Assembly: GCA_964443325.1 (NCBI GenBank)
Contig: CAYUCL010000006.1
Span: forward strand, 1-64,000
Direction: 5' to 3'
Source: DAOUVR01 sp034430535
Lineage (GTDB): Bacteria; Chloroflexota; Dehalococcoidia; E44-bin15
Length of the DNA: 64,000 nucleotides
The position numbers and the translations under genes are program-made. The notes beneath the pieces are model-generated. The model was not told where the DNA came from. It searched no databases and worked only from the letters and a program-made list of their open reading frames with translations. Of this stretch, positions 42,609 to 51,426 are shown one piece after another. Within the stretch, counting starts at the first letter, position 1. Every line of letters begins with the position of its first letter.

Positions 42609-44672
42609 ATGTCTATCAACAAAGAGGGCCAGGAAAGCGCATCTTTCGGATATGCGGTAGAGCGTAGGCGGGCGAGAGAAGGGAGGAGGGTTACGGATGG
42701 TGCCATAGCCGCATCGATAAATGCTATTGCCATCGCTGACCTGGACGGCAATTTGACATATGTAAATAGGTCTTTTCTGCAAATGTGGGGATATGCTTCG
42801 GAGAAAGACGTTCTCGGAAGGCCTGCTGTAGAATTATGCCAGGCGGCAGATAAAGCTGGGGCGGTAGTGGCGGCACTATTCGAAAGAGGGGGCTGGCAAG
42901 GAGAGTTAGTCGCCTTAAGAAGGGATGACTCAACGTTTGATGTCCAGCTATCAGCAAGCATGATTACCGATGTGGCTGGCAAGCCAGTACGCATGGTGGC
43001 CTCACTTATCGACGTTACCGAGCGTAAGCAGGCAGAACGCATGCTTCGGGAAAAGAACGAGCAACTGGATGCTCAGAATGAAGAGCTTCACTTGCAGCGG
43101 GAAGAACTGGTAGGACAGCAAGAAGAGCTTAAAGAAAAAACGGCGCAACTAGAAGAGGCTAGCAAGCTGAAATCCGAGTTTTTGGCTAGAATGTCGCATG
43201 AACTCCGTACGCCACTTAATGCCATTATTGGCTTCTCTGAGTTAATGCTGGATGGTATCCCCGGTGGAGTCAATGATGAGCAGAAACAGTGCCTTGCCGA
43301 CATATTAGATAGTGGTCGACACCTACTGAGCCTCATTAACGACGTCCTGGACCTGTCTAAAGTAGAGGCGGGAAAGATGGAGTTCAGACTGGAAGACGTG
43401 GATATGGCTGACGTTATCGGTAGCGTAGTTCAAAGTGTCAGACCCATGCTCCACGAAAGCAGACATAGGTTGACGGTAAGCATTCAAGAAGGGCTGCCAC
43501 AAGTTCGCGCCGATGAAGGCAGATTAAGGCAGATATTTCTTAATCTGCTGAGCAACGCTATCAAATTCACACCATCTGGTGGTAAGCTCGATATCCAGGC
43601 CAGTGGGGATGGCGATTGGTGCCAAGTTAGTGTGGTTGATAATGGCATAGGCCTCAGGGAGGAGGATCAGACACGGATATTCGACGCTTTTATGCAGGCA
43701 GAGGCTGTACTTGAGGGAAGGAAAGAAGGTACTGGGTTGGGTCTAGCACTTACCAGGCAAATCGTCGAGACCATGGGCGGCACGATATGGGTAGAGAGCA
43801 CATACGGGAAGGGGAGCAAATTCAGTTTTGCCCTTCCACTGGCAAGAGAGGGCGAGCCTTATATATTGGGGGAAGCACCGTTCGCAATTCCGGGGAAAAA
43901 ACTCCCTGAGGCAAAGGAAATGCCTCTTAAGCCAGGACAGAAGCGAATCTTGGTAGTGGATGACGACCGCATGGCACGAAGTCTGTTAAGGGCTTGGCTG
44001 GAAAGAGAAGGCTATGCCGTCGTTGAAGTATCGAGCGGTGATGATGGGATTGAGGAGGCCAATAAGCTGATGCCAGAAGCGGTTGTACTAGATATATTGA
44101 TGCCTAGAAAGGATGGCTGGCAGGTGCTCCGGGAGCTTAAGTCAACGCCGAGGACAAGAGAAATCCCAGTGGTGATTACTTCAATTGTTGAAAGAAAAGG
44201 GTATGGTTTTAGCTTGGGAGCGGTGGACTACTTCGTCAAGCCTGTTGATAGGCAAGAGTTTCTGGAAAGGATAGCCGAGGTTGGTCTTCAGCCTCGAGAG
44301 AAAGTCTTGGTGATGGACGATAATCCTGCTGATGTTCGCCTGGTGGCTTCTATCCTTGAATCGGAAGGCATCGCGGTACTCCGTGCTTACGGGGGTGAGG
44401 AGGGACTGCGAGTAGCAAAGGAGGATAGGCCGGCACTAATACTGCTGGATATATTAATGCCTGACTTGAGCGGATTCGAAGTGATAGAGAAGTTACGTGC
44501 CGACGAAGAAACCAGAAATATCCCGATAATTGTGCTAACCGTAAAGGACTTGAGTGCTGAGGAATTAAAAGTACTCAGCAGACAGACAACGGCGATTATG
44601 AGGAAGGCAATCTTAAGACGCGGAGCCTTCTTATCGGAAGTGAAGAATGCTCTCGGGCTGGGTAAAAATTAG
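42609..44672 (+). CDS. Hybrid sensor kinase PAS-HisKA-HATPase-REC-REC
   Basis: A 687-residue soluble hybrid kinase. PAS (~25-140), coiled coil (~140-190, many ExxEEL repeats), HisKA with H197 (MSHELRTPLNAIIGF), HATPase_c (N-box QIFLNLLSNAIKF, VVDNGIGL, GTGLGLAL), then two receivers with D495 (VVLDILMPRKDGW) and D614 (LILLDILMPDLSG). The second receiver ends unusually (QTTAIMRKAILRRG), common in tandem-REC kinases. ATG 42609 has GAGAGGTGG just before it; the frame is open to 42534. A lone receiver and an OmpR regulator follow, giving a likely phosphorelay. Confidence 0.9.
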   Translation: MSINKEGQESASFGYAVERRRAREGRRVTDGAIAASINAIAIADLDGNLTYVNRSFLQMWGYASEKDVLGRPAVELCQAADKAGAVVAALFERGGWQGELVALRRDDSTFDVQLSASMITDVAGKPVRMVASLIDVTERKQAERMLREKNEQLDAQNEELHLQREELVGQQEELKEKTAQLEEASKLKSEFLARMSHELRTPLNAIIGFSELMLDGIPGGVNDEQKQCLADILDSGRHLLSLINDVLDLSKVEAGKMEFRLEDVDMADVIGSVVQSVRPMLHESRHRLTVSIQEGLPQVRADEGRLRQIFLNLLSNAIKFTPSGGKLDIQASGDGDWCQVSVVDNGIGLREEDQTRIFDAFMQAEAVLEGRKEGTGLGLALTRQIVETMGGTIWVESTYGKGSKFSFALPLAREGEPYILGEAPFAIPGKKLPEAKEMPLKPGQKRILVVDDDRMARSLLRAWLEREGYAVVEVSSGDDGIEEANKLMPEAVVLDILMPRKDGWQVLRELKSTPRTREIPVVITSIVERKGYGFSLGAVDYFVKPVDRQEFLERIAEVGLQPREKVLVMDDNPADVRLVASILESEGIAVLRAYGGEEGLRVAKEDRPALILLDILMPDLSGFEVIEKLRADEETRNIPIIVLTVKDLSAEELKVLSRQTTAIMRKAILRRGAFLSEVKNALGLGKN

Positions 44673-44705
44673 GTTGGTCGATTTAGACTGTGGGGTTAAC
44701 AGACA

Positions 44706-45092
44706 ATGCCGGAGAAAATACTGATCGTAGAAGATAACCCCCAGAGTATGAGGGTAGCTCTAATGACGCTCAGGCCACACGGTTATAGCTTGCTTCAGGC
44801 AACGGATGGGGAAGAGGCCCTCGCAGTTGCTACCGGGGACAAACCAGACCTCATCATAATGGATTTACAGCTTCCCAAAGTGCATGGACTTGAGGCAACA
44901 AGAAGGCTCAGGCAGATGCCAGACTTTGGAGGTATTCCTATAATTGCAGTCACTGCGCATGCCATGAAGGGAGATGAGGAGAAGGTTTTTGAAGCTGGGT
45001 GCGATGCCTATTTGCCAAAGCCGATCAATACTCGCGAGTTGGCTAGAGTGGTTGCCGAAATGCTGCTTAAGCGCAAGAAAGCTAATGCTTAG
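44706..45092 (+). CDS. Single-domain receiver (DivK-like)
   Basis: A 128-residue stand-alone receiver: ED at 9-10, phosphoacceptor D53 (LIIMDLQLPKVHG), T/A in VTAHAMKGDEEK and K in LPKPI. No output domain. It lies 33 bp after the hybrid kinase and 17 bp before an OmpR regulator, so it may shuttle phosphate between them or to another target. Confidence 0.92.
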   Translation: MPEKILIVEDNPQSMRVALMTLRPHGYSLLQATDGEEALAVATGDKPDLIIMDLQLPKVHGLEATRRLRQMPDFGGIPIIAVTAHAMKGDEEKVFEAGCDAYLPKPINTRELARVVAEMLLKRKKANA

Positions 45093-45109
45093 CTTTAAAG
45101 TGGGTGTCA

Positions 45110-45814
45110 ATGGAGAAGACAATCCTTGTAGTGGACGACGACCCCGCCTTTGTCAGGCTAGTTAGCAAGGCTCTTACCCACGAAGGGTACGAGGTGCTCA
45201 CTGCCGGTGATGGCCAGGAAGCCTTGCGGCTTCTGTTTGCACACAAGCCAGGCTTGGTGCTTCTGGATGTTGTGATGCCAAGGATGGATGGCTGGCAAAC
45301 CTGTAGCCGTATCCGCGAACTCTCTGACGCACCCATAATTATGCTTACCGGTGAGCAGAAGTCTGAGGAGGATGTGGTGCGCGGGCTCAACTACGGCGCT
45401 GATGAATACGTTATCAAACCCGTAGGGAATAAAGAGTTATTAGCAAGGGTGCGAACGGTGCTGAGACGCGCTGATTTGTCGACTTCACCGGGTACTGAGA
45501 AGGAGATTGCCTATAACGATGACTACCTTACTGTTGATGTCGCCAAGCGTATGGTTATGGTAAATGGAGAGCGAGTGAAGTTGACCCCAACGGAGTTTCG
45601 CTTATGTGCACTCCTGGTGGAGAATGCTGGACGCGTTCTCACTCACAAGCAAGTACTGGAAAAAGTGTGGGGCTGGGAATATGCTGATGATTTGGATTAC
45701 GTACGTATCTATGTGTGGCACCTGCGCCAGAAGATAGAGCCAGACCCGGCTCAGCCCAGATACATTATAACCGAACCTGGAGTGGGATATTACTTCCAGA
45801 AAGCTAAGTTGTGA
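45110..45814 (+). CDS. OmpR/PhoB-type response regulator
   Basis: A 234-residue regulator: receiver with DDD near 9-11, D53 (VLLDVVMPRMDGW), T in MLTG and K in VIKPV, then a winged-helix DNA-binding domain (~135-230; LTPTEFRLCALLVENAGRVL, VRIYVWHLRQKIEPDP). ATG 45110 is preferred; GTG 45104 is in frame. It is the last gene of the hybrid-kinase unit; a terminator follows at 45947. Confidence 0.93.
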   Translation: MEKTILVVDDDPAFVRLVSKALTHEGYEVLTAGDGQEALRLLFAHKPGLVLLDVVMPRMDGWQTCSRIRELSDAPIIMLTGEQKSEEDVVRGLNYGADEYVIKPVGNKELLARVRTVLRRADLSTSPGTEKEIAYNDDYLTVDVAKRMVMVNGERVKLTPTEFRLCALLVENAGRVLTHKQVLEKVWGWEYADDLDYVRIYVWHLRQKIEPDPAQPRYIITEPGVGYYFQKAKL

Positions 45815-45946
45815 TGAAGTACGCATCCTTGCCGCAGATCTCTCCAGAAGGAGCGGCTCGGATCTCCCGCCAGGAGACGTAGAAATACACATGTGATTTC
45901 TTGCAACTTTGCTTTTATTATCAGGGTGGCTGGATACAGAGTGGCG

Positions 45947-45982
45947 GCCTCACGGTCCAAAATTCCATTGTGAGGCTTTTTA
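45947..45982 (+). terminator. Terminator after the OmpR regulator
   Basis: GCCTCAC (45947-45953) pairs with GTGAGGC (45970-45976) and is followed by TTTTTAAT. A GCAGTTGCCC repeat follows. Confidence 0.8.
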
Positions 45983-46117
45983 ATAATGCAGTTGCCCAAT
46001 CTGTTGGGTAAATTGTGTATGATAATAAGGCGATTACAAAGATTGGATCGACGGATTCCAAATATCTTCCATGTACTTGTTACTTAGGTCTGCCTACCGG
46101 AGTATAAGGAACTTGAA

Positions 46118-46732
46118 ATGATGCCGCTAGCCCATATGGGAATCACCGTTGGTGCTGCCTGGGGGTTGCAGAAGGCGGCAATCGTGGCGATGGGCCTTGC
46201 CCCAGAGGTGGCGCTGGAGAGCGATAGCGCTGGCAATCCATCGGGGCCAACTACCAGAGCCTCACGAATCGATTCGGCGCTCAGTCGGATCGATTTCAGG
46301 CTGATCCTGCTGGGCTCAATGCTGCCAGACATCATTGATAAACCTCTGGGGTTCTTGTTCTTGGACAACGGGCGGGCATTTGGCCATACTCTGTTGTTTA
46401 CCGTGCTTCTGGCGGCTGTTGGCTTCTATCTATATACCAGGCGCCGGAGTATAGTACTGCTCTGCCTTTCCTTTGGCACTATGATGCACATCATACTGGA
46501 TGAGATGTGGCTCAACCCCAGGACGCTTCTGTGGCCGCTCTATGGCTGGAGCTTCGGGCGTTTCGATGTGGAAGGCCTTGGTTACTATCTAAAACAGTGG
46601 CTCTTGGCGTATACAATACCTAGGGCATATGTGCCGGAGATCGTTGGTACAGTGATATTAGTTACCTTCGTTTTCTATCTAATTGGGCACGGCACCCTGC
46701 GCAACTTTAGCAGGGACGGGAGGCTGGAATGA
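46118..46732 (+). CDS. Membrane-bound metal-dependent hydrolase, DUF457/YdjM-like
   Basis: A 204-residue integral membrane protein. The motif set fits the family: an N-terminal H (PLAHMGIT), GSMLPDIIDKPLGF, GRAFGHTLLF and H-x-x-L-DE (MHIILDEMWLNP). About five membrane segments are visible. Members are annotated as metal-dependent hydrolases, but substrates are unknown. AAGGAAC precedes the ATG; ATG 46121 is equally possible. It stands alone between a terminator and a regulator relic. Confidence 0.8.
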   Translation: MMPLAHMGITVGAAWGLQKAAIVAMGLAPEVALESDSAGNPSGPTTRASRIDSALSRIDFRLILLGSMLPDIIDKPLGFLFLDNGRAFGHTLLFTVLLAAVGFYLYTRRRSIVLLCLSFGTMMHIILDEMWLNPRTLLWPLYGWSFGRFDVEGLGYYLKQWLLAYTIPRAYVPEIVGTVILVTFVFYLIGHGTLRNFSRDGRLE

Positions 46733-46735
46733 GGT

Positions 46736-46936
46736 GCAGGGGCTGGCCTAGAGTACACAAGGCGACAACTCATAGCTAAAGGCCAGTCCCCAAAGGATAC
46801 CACAGACGATCATAGCACGAGCGCTGAGACTAATGATACTTATCGCCAGCACATCATGGACAGGTTTAACATTCTTGGCGTAGCCTATCTCCCCAAATAT
46901 ATCTTCTCAGAAGTATTGCTTTCCCTAGGAGACTAA
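46736..46936 (+). pseudogene. NarL regulator relic (C-terminal HTH)
   Basis: A frame ending at TAA 46934 reads LEYTRRQLIAKGQSPKDT, then TNDTYRQHIMDRFNILGVAYLPKYI. It aligns with the LuxR HTH of the intact regulators (REREVLQLIAEGKTIKEI, VETHRQQIMNKLDIYSVAELTKYAI) with the recognition helix corrupted. As at 29250-29477, a promoter module follows directly. Confidence 0.7.
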
Positions 46937-47002
46937 CCCCGCATTAGTTTAGAACGCCGCATCCACCGTAGACCTATCCTGTTCGCCTTCATAGATGATG
47001 CC

Positions 47003-47090
47003 CTCAGGTATTTCGAAGTCTAAACTCAGGGATTTCACCCCCGAACTCAGGGATTTCCCGATTGTAGGCTTGGCCATAAGCGTATAGTTT
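47003..47090 (+). promoter_or_regulatory. TCAGG-array promoter module, copy 8, before the glycan cluster
   Basis: Repeats start at 47004, 47026 and 47047. The -35 TTGTAG is at 47062-47067, the spacer is 17 bp and the -10 TAGTTT is at 47085-47090. The first glycan gene starts 7 bp later at 47098 with AGGAGG between, so either the message is leaderless or an upstream start is used. Confidence 0.7.
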
Positions 47091-47097
47091 AGGAGGT

Positions 47098-47922
47098 ATG
47101 CGAGCAGTTAACTTGGACAAGACATGGCTTGATAGCGACGTGGGTAGCCTAATACTTTCTGATTCGACATCTCACTTCGTGAGCGTTATTGTTCCAGCAA
47201 AAAACGAGGCGAAAAACATCGGCAGTCTTATCCCAGAAATCAGACAGAGTCTTTATGAATATGACAATGAGATAATCTTGGTTGACGATGGGTCGGATGA
47301 TGGAACAAGTAAGGTCGCACATACCAATGATACAATTGTTGTTTCTCACGAAAAGAATCTAGGTAAGGGCGCTGCCATGAAGACCGGTGTGAAGAATGCC
47401 AGAGGTGATCTATTTGTATTCATTGATGCCGATGGCGCCCATGACCCGTGGGACATACCAGCGATAATCGCACCAATCTTGGAAGGAAAAGCCGACCTCG
47501 TTATCGGTTCAAGGATTCTTCCAGACTCAAAAGTGGATGTTTCTCCCCTTTTTAGGAGGCTGAGTAATAGCTTGGCGTCCTTCGTTATTTCGTTTGTAAT
47601 TTCGTTCTTGTTGCCCTTGGCGACTCTGCTCAAGTGCCCTGTAAAGTACATCAGGATAACCGACTGCACCAGCGGCTTCAGGGCAATCAGGAAAGATGTT
47701 TGGCAACAGCTTGATCTTAGATCGAGAGGATTCGAGGCAGAGACTGAGATGATCTATGAGGCAGCGAGGAATAGGTTCGTTATATCTGAGGTTCCGATAA
47801 CCTGTAACTGGGATAGCCAGTTTTCGCATCTCTCCATTTGGGGGGATGGTTTGAGAACTCTGGTATTACTTTTGAAGAAGCTCATTGGTGACCTTGGCAA
47901 AGGGCAGGGCAGACATGCTTGA
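47098..47922 (+). CDS. Family 2 glycosyltransferase
   Basis: A 274-residue GT-A enzyme of the dolichol-phosphate-mannose-synthase type: VSVIVPAKNEAKNI (~29-42), DDGSDDGT, then FIDADGAHDP as the metal-binding DxD region, and VIGSR. A hydrophobic stretch at ~160-182 may anchor it to the membrane, and CTSGFRAI fits lipid-linked sugar transferases. The first ten residues are encoded by sequence also present in other promoter-module leaders, so the N-terminus was acquired with the module. First gene of the glycan cluster; it overlaps the next by 8 bp. Confidence 0.87.
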   Translation: MRAVNLDKTWLDSDVGSLILSDSTSHFVSVIVPAKNEAKNIGSLIPEIRQSLYEYDNEIILVDDGSDDGTSKVAHTNDTIVVSHEKNLGKGAAMKTGVKNARGDLFVFIDADGAHDPWDIPAIIAPILEGKADLVIGSRILPDSKVDVSPLFRRLSNSLASFVISFVISFLLPLATLLKCPVKYIRITDCTSGFRAIRKDVWQQLDLRSRGFEAETEMIYEAARNRFVISEVPITCNWDSQFSHLSIWGDGLRTLVLLLKKLIGDLGKGQGRHA

Positions 47923-48211
47923 GATTGAAGTTAGAGAGGTCAGGGGCAAGTGCCCTGTTTATGAGGTTGGGGACAAGATAGTGGTAGACGACCCCAGGAT
48001 ATTACTGGATAGGACGGATGAACTCTGCACACACGCACTATCAACCTTGCTCCATTACGTTACCATATTGGAGCACCACTGGTGTCCAGTGGAACTTGGA
48101 TTGACCACCCCCGATGAGCCCGGGCATGCCTACATGCAGTGTGTTGATCCTGGTAGGCCCTACACTGAAGGTGGAACAGTGCTCTTTGAATGCCGTAGGA
48201 TAGAAAAGTGA
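47915..48211 (+). CDS. TIGR04076-like small protein
   Basis: A 98-residue protein: IEVREVRGKCPVYEVGDKIVVDDP at the start, then CTHALSTLLHYV, and a Cys near the end (MQCVDPGRPY...LFECRRI). This fits the small TIGR04076 family, whose role is unknown. ATG 47915 lies inside the end of the glycosyltransferase gene, with AGGGCAGGG upstream; the next gene overlaps its stop. It is translated as part of the glycan operon. Confidence 0.75.
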   Translation: MLEIEVREVRGKCPVYEVGDKIVVDDPRILLDRTDELCTHALSTLLHYVTILEHHWCPVELGLTTPDEPGHAYMQCVDPGRPYTEGGTVLFECRRIEK

Positions 48212-49290
48212 AAGTAGCAGTAATCCTTGGAACTCGCCCCGAAATAATCAAGATGGCACCTGTGGTAAAGGAACTAGAACGGAGACACGTTGACTTCTTC
48301 ATCCTTCATACCGGTCAACACTACTTCTATGACTTGGACAAGGTTTTTTTTGAGCAGTTGAAGCTACCGCAGGCCAAATACAACCTGGAGGTGGGCTCCG
48401 GTTCTCATGCTGAGCAGACAGCAGGAGTACTTATTGGCGTTGAGAAGGTCTTGCAAAAGGAAAACCCCGACATCGTTTTGGTAGAGGGCGATACCAACTC
48501 TGTTCTTGCTGGTGCCCTTTCCGCAGCGAAGCTCCACCTGGAAGTTGGCCATGTCGAGGCAGGTTTACGAAGTTACGACAGAAACATGCCAGAGGAAATC
48601 AACCGCACTCTGACTGACCATTGCTCCGATTATTTGTTTGCACCAACTGATAATGCGAAGGCAATTCTCCTGGGTGAGGGTATCTCTGAAAAGAAGGTTT
48701 TTGTCACTGGTAATACTATTGTCGATGCAATCTTCCAGAACTTAGAAATTGCTAAAGGACGAATGGAAACCCTGAGTAAATTAAGTCTTAGGTCCAAGGA
48801 GTATTGCCTAGTCACCGTTCATCGTCAGGAGAATGTGGATGACCAGGTAAGATTCGCCTCCATTCTAGAGGGACTGGAGAAGGTGGTAGACGAGTTTCAT
48901 CTACCGGCAATCTATCCTATGCACCCCCATTCTTTGAGGAGAATGAATGAGTTTCACCTAGCGCTGCAGAACCTCACGCTTATCGACCCCATCGATTTTC
49001 TGGGATTTACCCAGCTTGAGAGCAATGCAAAGCTTATCCTTACCGACTCAGGGGGTGTACAGGAGGAAGCCTGCATCCTTGGCGTGCCTTGTGTCACCTT
49101 AAGGGACAATACCGAAAGATCTGAAACGGTCGAGGTTGGCGCCAACATGGTGGCTGGGACTTCGGCGGTTAAAATACTCGAATGTACCAGGGTGATGCTG
49201 ACAGAGGGAAAGGGTTGGCAGAACCCCTTTGGTGATGGGAAAGCCGCCGAAAGGATAGTTAGCATAATTATGGAAGGAAGTGATGGCTAA
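48208..49290 (+). CDS. wecB: UDP-N-acetylglucosamine 2-epimerase (non-hydrolysing)
   Basis: A 360-residue WecB/MnaA-type enzyme of normal length: VILGTRPEIIKMAPV at the N-terminus, HTGQHY, VEGDTNS, HVEAGLRSYDRNMPEEINR, VTVHRQENVD and the C-terminal LTDSGGVQEEA...RDNTERSET. It interconverts UDP-GlcNAc and UDP-ManNAc in the cytoplasm for surface polysaccharide. Start GTG 48208 overlaps the previous stop; the next gene overlaps its end. Confidence 0.94.
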   Translation: MKVAVILGTRPEIIKMAPVVKELERRHVDFFILHTGQHYFYDLDKVFFEQLKLPQAKYNLEVGSGSHAEQTAGVLIGVEKVLQKENPDIVLVEGDTNSVLAGALSAAKLHLEVGHVEAGLRSYDRNMPEEINRTLTDHCSDYLFAPTDNAKAILLGEGISEKKVFVTGNTIVDAIFQNLEIAKGRMETLSKLSLRSKEYCLVTVHRQENVDDQVRFASILEGLEKVVDEFHLPAIYPMHPHSLRRMNEFHLALQNLTLIDPIDFLGFTQLESNAKLILTDSGGVQEEACILGVPCVTLRDNTERSETVEVGANMVAGTSAVKILECTRVMLTEGKGWQNPFGDGKAAERIVSIIMEGSDG

Positions 49291-50206
49291 GATACTGGTT
49301 ACCGGCGGGCTGGGCTTTATCGGCTCGAACCTTGTGCCTGAACTGAAGAAGCGTGGTCATGATGTCTGGGTGTGTGACCTGGGGCAGTCAGAAAGCCCTA
49401 ATTACATACGCTGCGACGTTACCAAATACCGCCAGCTTGAGAAGATATTTGAGGAGGATGACCTCGACTACGTCTATCACCTTGCCGCGGAATATGGCCG
49501 CTGGAACGGCGAGGACTACTATGAAAACCTGTGGCTCACCAACGTGGTAGGTACGAAGCACATGCTCCGGCTTCAGGAAAAGAAAAGGTTCAGGCTGATA
49601 TTCTTCAGCAGTGCCGAGGTCTATGGTGACTACGAGGGGGTGATGAGCGAGGATGTAATGGATCGGATACCAATCAAGCAGATGAACGACTATGCCATGA
49701 CCAAGTGGGTAGGGGAGCTGCAGGTGCTGAATTCGCAGGCCATGTTCGGCACTGAGACGGTGAGGGTGCGGCCGGTGAACGCCTACGGGCCGCATGAGCA
49801 CTACAGCCCTTATCGGGGGGTGATTCCTGCGTTTATCTATAAGGCGTTAAACAATGAGTCCTACACTGTATATCTGGGGCACAATCGCATCTTCGACTAC
49901 GTTGAGGATACCTGTCGCACCTTTGCTAACATCGCCGACAACTTCAAGCCTGGCGAGGTGTACAACACTGGCGGCAAAGAGGAATGGGAGCACGAGATAA
50001 AGTACGTTTCCGACCTCATCCTCAGGAATCTGGGCAAAGACGATTCAAGGATCACGTACAAGGAAGCTGAGCCCTTTACTACGAAGGTCAAGCACATGGA
50101 CTTCTCCAAGGCGAGGAGAGACCTGAACCATGACCCTAAGGTCCCTTTGGAAGAGGGAATACCAAGGACTATTGAGTGGATGAAGAAGGTGTATTGCAGC
50201 AAATGA
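49283..50206 (+). CDS. NAD-dependent sugar epimerase/dehydratase (extended SDR)
   Basis: A 307-residue extended SDR. It has the NAD motif TGGLGFIGSN (7-16), HLAAEYG, FFSSAEVYG and the catalytic Y-x-x-x-K (YAMTK). Substrate is probably a nucleotide sugar (UDP-glucose epimerase or dTDP-glucose-like group). ATG 49283 lies within the end of wecB with GGAAGG upstream, and the next gene overlaps by ATGA, so this is a tightly packed operon. Confidence 0.88.
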   Translation: MAKILVTGGLGFIGSNLVPELKKRGHDVWVCDLGQSESPNYIRCDVTKYRQLEKIFEEDDLDYVYHLAAEYGRWNGEDYYENLWLTNVVGTKHMLRLQEKKRFRLIFFSSAEVYGDYEGVMSEDVMDRIPIKQMNDYAMTKWVGELQVLNSQAMFGTETVRVRPVNAYGPHEHYSPYRGVIPAFIYKALNNESYTVYLGHNRIFDYVEDTCRTFANIADNFKPGEVYNTGGKEEWEHEIKYVSDLILRNLGKDDSRITYKEAEPFTTKVKHMDFSKARRDLNHDPKVPLEEGIPRTIEWMKKVYCSK

Positions 50207-51426
50207 GAATCCTAATCACTCAAGAGACCGATTGGCTTAAACGAAACCCTGCACAGCAGCATCATCTGGCAGAGATGCTGTCGCTAAGGGGTCACGAAAT
50301 ACGCGTTATCGATTACGAGTTTCTATGGAGAATAGAAGCTAGAAAAAGGCTATATTCGATGCGGGGAATCTTTGAAAATGTGTCCAAGATTCACCAAGGT
50401 GCAAATATCACTTTAATTCGCCCTGGTATTGTCAAGATACTCCCTTGGTTGGATTATGTTTCTCTGATATTTTCCCACAGAAGAGAAATCAAGCGCCAGA
50501 TAAAGGAATTCTCTCCCGATGTGATTATTGGCCTGGGCATCCTGAATAGTTATCTGTCTGCAATGGCGACGAAAAATAGTAATATACCCTTCATTTATTA
50601 TTGGATAGATGTATTGCACTTGCTCATACCATCTAAGCCATTGCGTTTTCTAGGAAAGCTTGTAGAGAGGGCGGTTCTGAAAAGGGCTGATCGAGTTCTG
50701 GTAATAAATGAAGAGCTCAAAGACTATGTAGTGGCATTGGGGGCTTTGCCTGAGCGATCTCAGGTATTGAGAGCTGGCATCGATATCGGGCGATTTAACC
50801 CCAATAGTGATGGCGATGCTATTAGAAAAGAATATGGGTATAGTGAACAAGATGTGATCCTCTTCTTCATGGGCTGGCTTTACAGCTTTTCTGGCTTAAA
50901 AGAAGTCTGCTCACAACTGGCGCAGATCGAGAACCATAACCTCAAGCTATTTATCGTTGGTGATGGCGATGCCTACAACGAACTCTGTGCAATACGGGAC
51001 AGGCAAGGCCTGCAAGACAGGCTTATTCTGGCCGGCAAGAAGGCCTATCAGGAGATCCCCGCCTTCATAAGTGCATCCGACATTTGTCTTTTGCCAGCCT
51101 ATCCTGCGGAGAAGATAATGCAGCACATTGTCCCCATAAAGATGTACGAGTATATGGCGATGAGAAAGCCAGTGATCGCAACCAAGCTCCCTGGATTAAT
51201 CAAAGAGTTCGGCGAGGATAACGGGATAGTCTATGTGGATAGACCAGAGGATGTTGTCGAAAAGGCTATCGAACTGATTGATAGTGCTAGCGTAGAGGTA
51301 CTAGGTACAAAGGCGAGGAGCTTCGCTGAGAAGTACGATTGGGACAGAATCACCGATCAATTTGAGCGAATCTTGGAAGAAGCTACTAAGGAGAAGGCAG
51401 GAACAAATGAAACAATACATAGATAA
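50203..51426 (+). CDS. Family 4 glycosyltransferase
   Basis: A 407-residue GT-B enzyme. The C-terminal Rossmann half carries the GT4 signature: LFFMGWLYSFSGLKE, IVGDGDAYNEL, AGKKAYQEIPAFISASDICLLP and the EX7E-like stretch PIKMYEYMAMRKPVIATKLPG. The N-terminal half would bind the acceptor. ATG 50203 shares ATGA with the upstream stop. Function: transfer of one sugar in a surface glycan; donor unknown. Confidence 0.88.
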   Translation: MRILITQETDWLKRNPAQQHHLAEMLSLRGHEIRVIDYEFLWRIEARKRLYSMRGIFENVSKIHQGANITLIRPGIVKILPWLDYVSLIFSHRREIKRQIKEFSPDVIIGLGILNSYLSAMATKNSNIPFIYYWIDVLHLLIPSKPLRFLGKLVERAVLKRADRVLVINEELKDYVVALGALPERSQVLRAGIDIGRFNPNSDGDAIRKEYGYSEQDVILFFMGWLYSFSGLKEVCSQLAQIENHNLKLFIVGDGDAYNELCAIRDRQGLQDRLILAGKKAYQEIPAFISASDICLLPAYPAEKIMQHIVPIKMYEYMAMRKPVIATKLPGLIKEFGEDNGIVYVDRPEDVVEKAIELIDSASVEVLGTKARSFAEKYDWDRITDQFERILEEATKEKAGTNETIHR

